DNA of 6,880 bases. It comes from Methanobacteriaceae archaeon. GTDB taxonomy: Archaea; Methanobacteriota; Methanobacteria; Methanobacteriales; Methanobacteriaceae. The notes under the pieces were generated by a model that saw only the letters and a program-made list of their open reading frames with translations, had not been told where the DNA came from and made no database searches. The DNA lies in contig WOYJ01000027.1 of NCBI GenBank assembly GCA_011620845.1, positions 1-6,880 of the forward strand, given 5' to 3'. Each line of letters begins with the position of its first letter. Positions within the stretch are counted from its first letter, which is position 1. Both the position numbers and the translations under genes were made by a program. This document shows, one piece after another, positions 5,624 through 6,880 of the stretch.

Positions 5624-5857
5624 TCATCTTTTCTTCTTAAACAGTATGGCAACGTTACCTCTAAGATCAACGAGTTTTGAATTGGTTTTTTCTATGATCT
5701 CCTTAATATGATTTTTCTTATCCTCTGATATGGACCTGGAGAATCTGATCTTCACCACTTCCCGGGCCTTGAGCTGTCGTTTTATTTCATCTATAACACT
5801 CTCTTTTACTCCGGATTTACCGATGCTGATGGTGATGGTGGAAAGTGACCTATTCAT
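5624..5857 (-). CDS. YhbY/CRM-domain RNA-binding protein
   Basis: 77-residue single-domain CRM protein. The bacterial homologue YhbY associates with pre-50S particles, and the plant CRM domain acts in intron splicing, so an RNA-binding role in large-subunit assembly is expected. Visible hallmarks are ITISIGKSGVKESVIDEIKRQLKAREVVKIRF, corresponding to the conserved IGxxG loop and helix, and the C-terminal KLVDLRGNVAILFKKKR strand. I chose the ATG at 5855-5857, which overlaps the rnp4 stop by 8 bases (ATGAATAG) and has AAGGAA upstream. An in-frame TTG at 5885-5887 would add ten residues (MSSTPSKKEI) outside the domain. Tight overlap with rnp4 suggests both are made together. Confidence 0.92.
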   Translation of the reverse strand: MNRSLSTITISIGKSGVKESVIDEIKRQLKAREVVKIRFSRSISEDKKNHIKEIIEKTNSKLVDLRGNVAILFKKKR

Positions 5858-6221
5858 TATTTCCTTTTTTGATGGTGTGGAACTCAATTTTTCTTCTCCG
5901 TTTCTCTTTCTTTTCTCTGGTGTAGGGTATTCTCCTTATCTCGCCACATTCCAGGCATTTAATTTCAACTGAGGAATTTTTTAATCTTACCTGGGAGTTG
6001 GTTCCTGGCTGGAGGAATTTGTGGCAGTTTTTACAGTACCTCCGGTTCCAGGTGGGCTCGATTTTCAGGTTGTACTTCTGGGCTATGTCACGGGCCATTT
6101 GTACGTGCCGGTGTGATCTCTCCCTATTTTGGAAAAATTCTTCTTGAGCACGATTAAAAAGGATGTTAACTCGTTCTTCTGCTATTTTTATCATCCATTT
6201 TTGTCTTCTTCCCCTGCGCAA
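5850..6221 (-). CDS. rnp4: Ribonuclease P protein component 4 (Rpr2/Rpp21)
   Basis: Protein subunit of archaeal RNase P, the ribonucleoprotein that removes 5' leaders from precursor tRNAs. In archaea it pairs with Rpp29 and binds the specificity domain of the RNA. The 123-residue product has the N-terminal helices RRGRRQKWMIKIAEERVNILFNRAQEEF, a typical start for the family, and a zinc ribbon C63-x2-C66 ... C89-x2-C92 (YCKNC and CLEC) with the conserved FLQPGTNSQVRL between them. The tail is very basic (REKKEKRRRK), suited to RNA binding. The start is TTG at 6219-6221, with GAGGG (6229-6233) 7 bases upstream. It appears to be the first gene of the minus-strand operon; the transposase begins only 138 bp upstream. 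Confidence 0.95.
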   Translation of the reverse strand: MRRGRRQKWMIKIAEERVNILFNRAQEEFFQNRERSHRHVQMARDIAQKYNLKIEPTWNRRYCKNCHKFLQPGTNSQVRLKNSSVEIKCLECGEIRRIPYTREKKEKRRRKIEFHTIKKGNNE

Positions 6222-6359
6222 TGTTTAACCCTCTGTGAGCTTTCCCTGTAAGTTTGATGGTGGTGTCTTAAGTTTTTTGGGGTTGAATCTCAACTAAGGA
6301 TGAAATAAGTTTCAAATCCAGATATATGTACTTAAGAATAATAACATGATTTATCTACC
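6222..6359 (-). promoter_or_regulatory. Upstream region of the operon, candidate promoter
   Basis: This 138-bp gap lies between the transposase stop and rnp4. On the minus strand TACATATATC (about 6321-6330) is a TATA-like element that would start transcription near 6300 and give a leader of about 80 bases. The leader includes a small inverted repeat GTTGA-GAT-TCAAC (6283-6295). CTTAAG occurs twice in the gap. The end of the insertion sequence must lie somewhere here, but I cannot define its terminal repeat because the other end is outside the window. The promoter could therefore be native or supplied by the element. Confidence 0.35.
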
Positions 6360-6880
6360 TTACCCTTTAAAAAGGTTTCTTATCCCCCATCTCGGCTCTG
6401 TCAGAAACTTGGGGTTTGAGTGTCGAAAGCGTTTTTTCTGGTTTAGGATTTGTTTTCTGATGTTTATTCGTGACATTTTGCGCCTTTTTTTAATCTTCAT
6501 TATTCTTTTTGATGCTTTTGGGGAAATGTTGTTTTGGAATTTGTTTTCCAATTTATTTGATGTTCGTTCGATATTTTCATTTAGCAGGTATGCGAAGAAC
6601 GTTTTAAAGTAGGGTATTAAGGATTTGTTGATAATGGTTTTAATGGCTTCTGAATAGTCCGTGATTTGATTTATTATTCCGTTTATCTTGTTTCTAGCTT
6701 TTTTAAATGATTTACTGTCAAATAAGCTGAATAACTCTAATTTTTCACATTGTATCTTCTCGATCTCCTTGTCAGATAGCTTATTAGCCTTGATATAGGC
6801 TTTAATTTTTTTTATGTTTTTAAATACGTGGAATAAACACCATTGGTGTTTAAACCCTAATTCTTCGATGATTGGTTTGT
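6360..6880 (-). mobile_element. DDE transposase, C-terminal part, cut by the window edge
   Basis: An open minus-strand frame runs in from the right edge (first full codon 6876-6878) to a TAA at 6360-6362, giving 172 residues. It begins KPIIEELGFKHQWCLFHVFKNIKK, where C and H of WCLFH form the C-x2-H signature that follows the second catalytic Asp in MULE/IS256-like DDE transposases. Further on, ERTSNKLENKF carries a likely catalytic Glu (E of NKLEN), and the basic tail ISPKASKRIMKIKKRRK is typical of these archaeal elements. The first two catalytic Asp residues would be outside the window, so whether the gene is intact is unknown; no stop or frameshift interrupts what is visible. The family name is not certain. 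It lies upstream of, and in the same orientation as, the ribosomal operon. Confidence 0.8.

Noticed and set aside
5858..5887. TTG start giving YhbY ten more residues
   Set aside because: The added residues lie outside the CRM domain. The ATG at 5857 has its own AAGGAA and a compact overlap with rnp4. The longer form cannot be fully excluded.
6346..6612. Plus-strand open frame of 88 codons opposite the transposase
   Set aside because: Hydrophobic Phe/Leu/Ile-rich translation produced by the complement of a Lys/Asn-rich gene. The minus-strand frame has clear transposase motifs and continues to the window edge.

Overview
The window looks like chromosomal DNA of a methanogenic archaeon of the Methanobacterium type. 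The basis is a minus-strand cluster of archaeal and eukaryote-type information-processing genes with no bacterial counterparts (ribosomal proteins S19e, L31e, L39e and L18a/LX, aIF6, prefoldin alpha, PDCD5, the RNase P protein Rpr2/Rpp21), AT-rich spacers, archaeal Shine-Dalgarno sites (GGAGG/GGTGA) and frequent TTG or GTG starts. The placement is an inference from protein resemblance; no database search was possible.

Layout. Positions 1-266 hold no convincing gene but include a TATA-like box and a ribosome-binding site for the only clear plus-strand gene, a class I SAM-dependent methyltransferase (267-950). It faces ftsY (980-2182, minus) across a 29-bp T/A-rich gap. From there to 6221 everything reads on the minus strand. 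In transcription order: rnp4 (RNase P component 4), a YhbY/CRM RNA-binding protein, rps19e, a PDCD5-family protein, a PP-loop ATPase of unknown function, rpl39e (51 codons, easily missed), rpl31e, aIF6, rpl18a/LX, pfdA and ftsY. Most junctions are overlaps of 4-14 nt or gaps under 40 nt, so most of the run is probably one transcription unit. Two larger spacers (5493-5623 and 2183-2283) may hold internal promoters or terminators. From 6360 to the right edge lies the C-terminal part of a DDE transposase, also on the minus strand, directly upstream of the operon's first gene.

How the genes fit together. The cluster joins tRNA 5' maturation (RNase P), large-subunit proteins and assembly (YhbY, L31e, L39e, L18a, aIF6), the small-subunit protein S19e, co-translational folding (prefoldin alpha) and membrane targeting of nascent chains (FtsY, the SRP receptor). 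The member without an assigned function is the PP-loop ATPase overlapping rpl39e. It is the best candidate for undescribed biology here, probably in RNA or translation-factor modification.

No CRISPR array, tRNA, rRNA or defence system was seen. This is mostly a conserved housekeeping region with a mobile element at one end.
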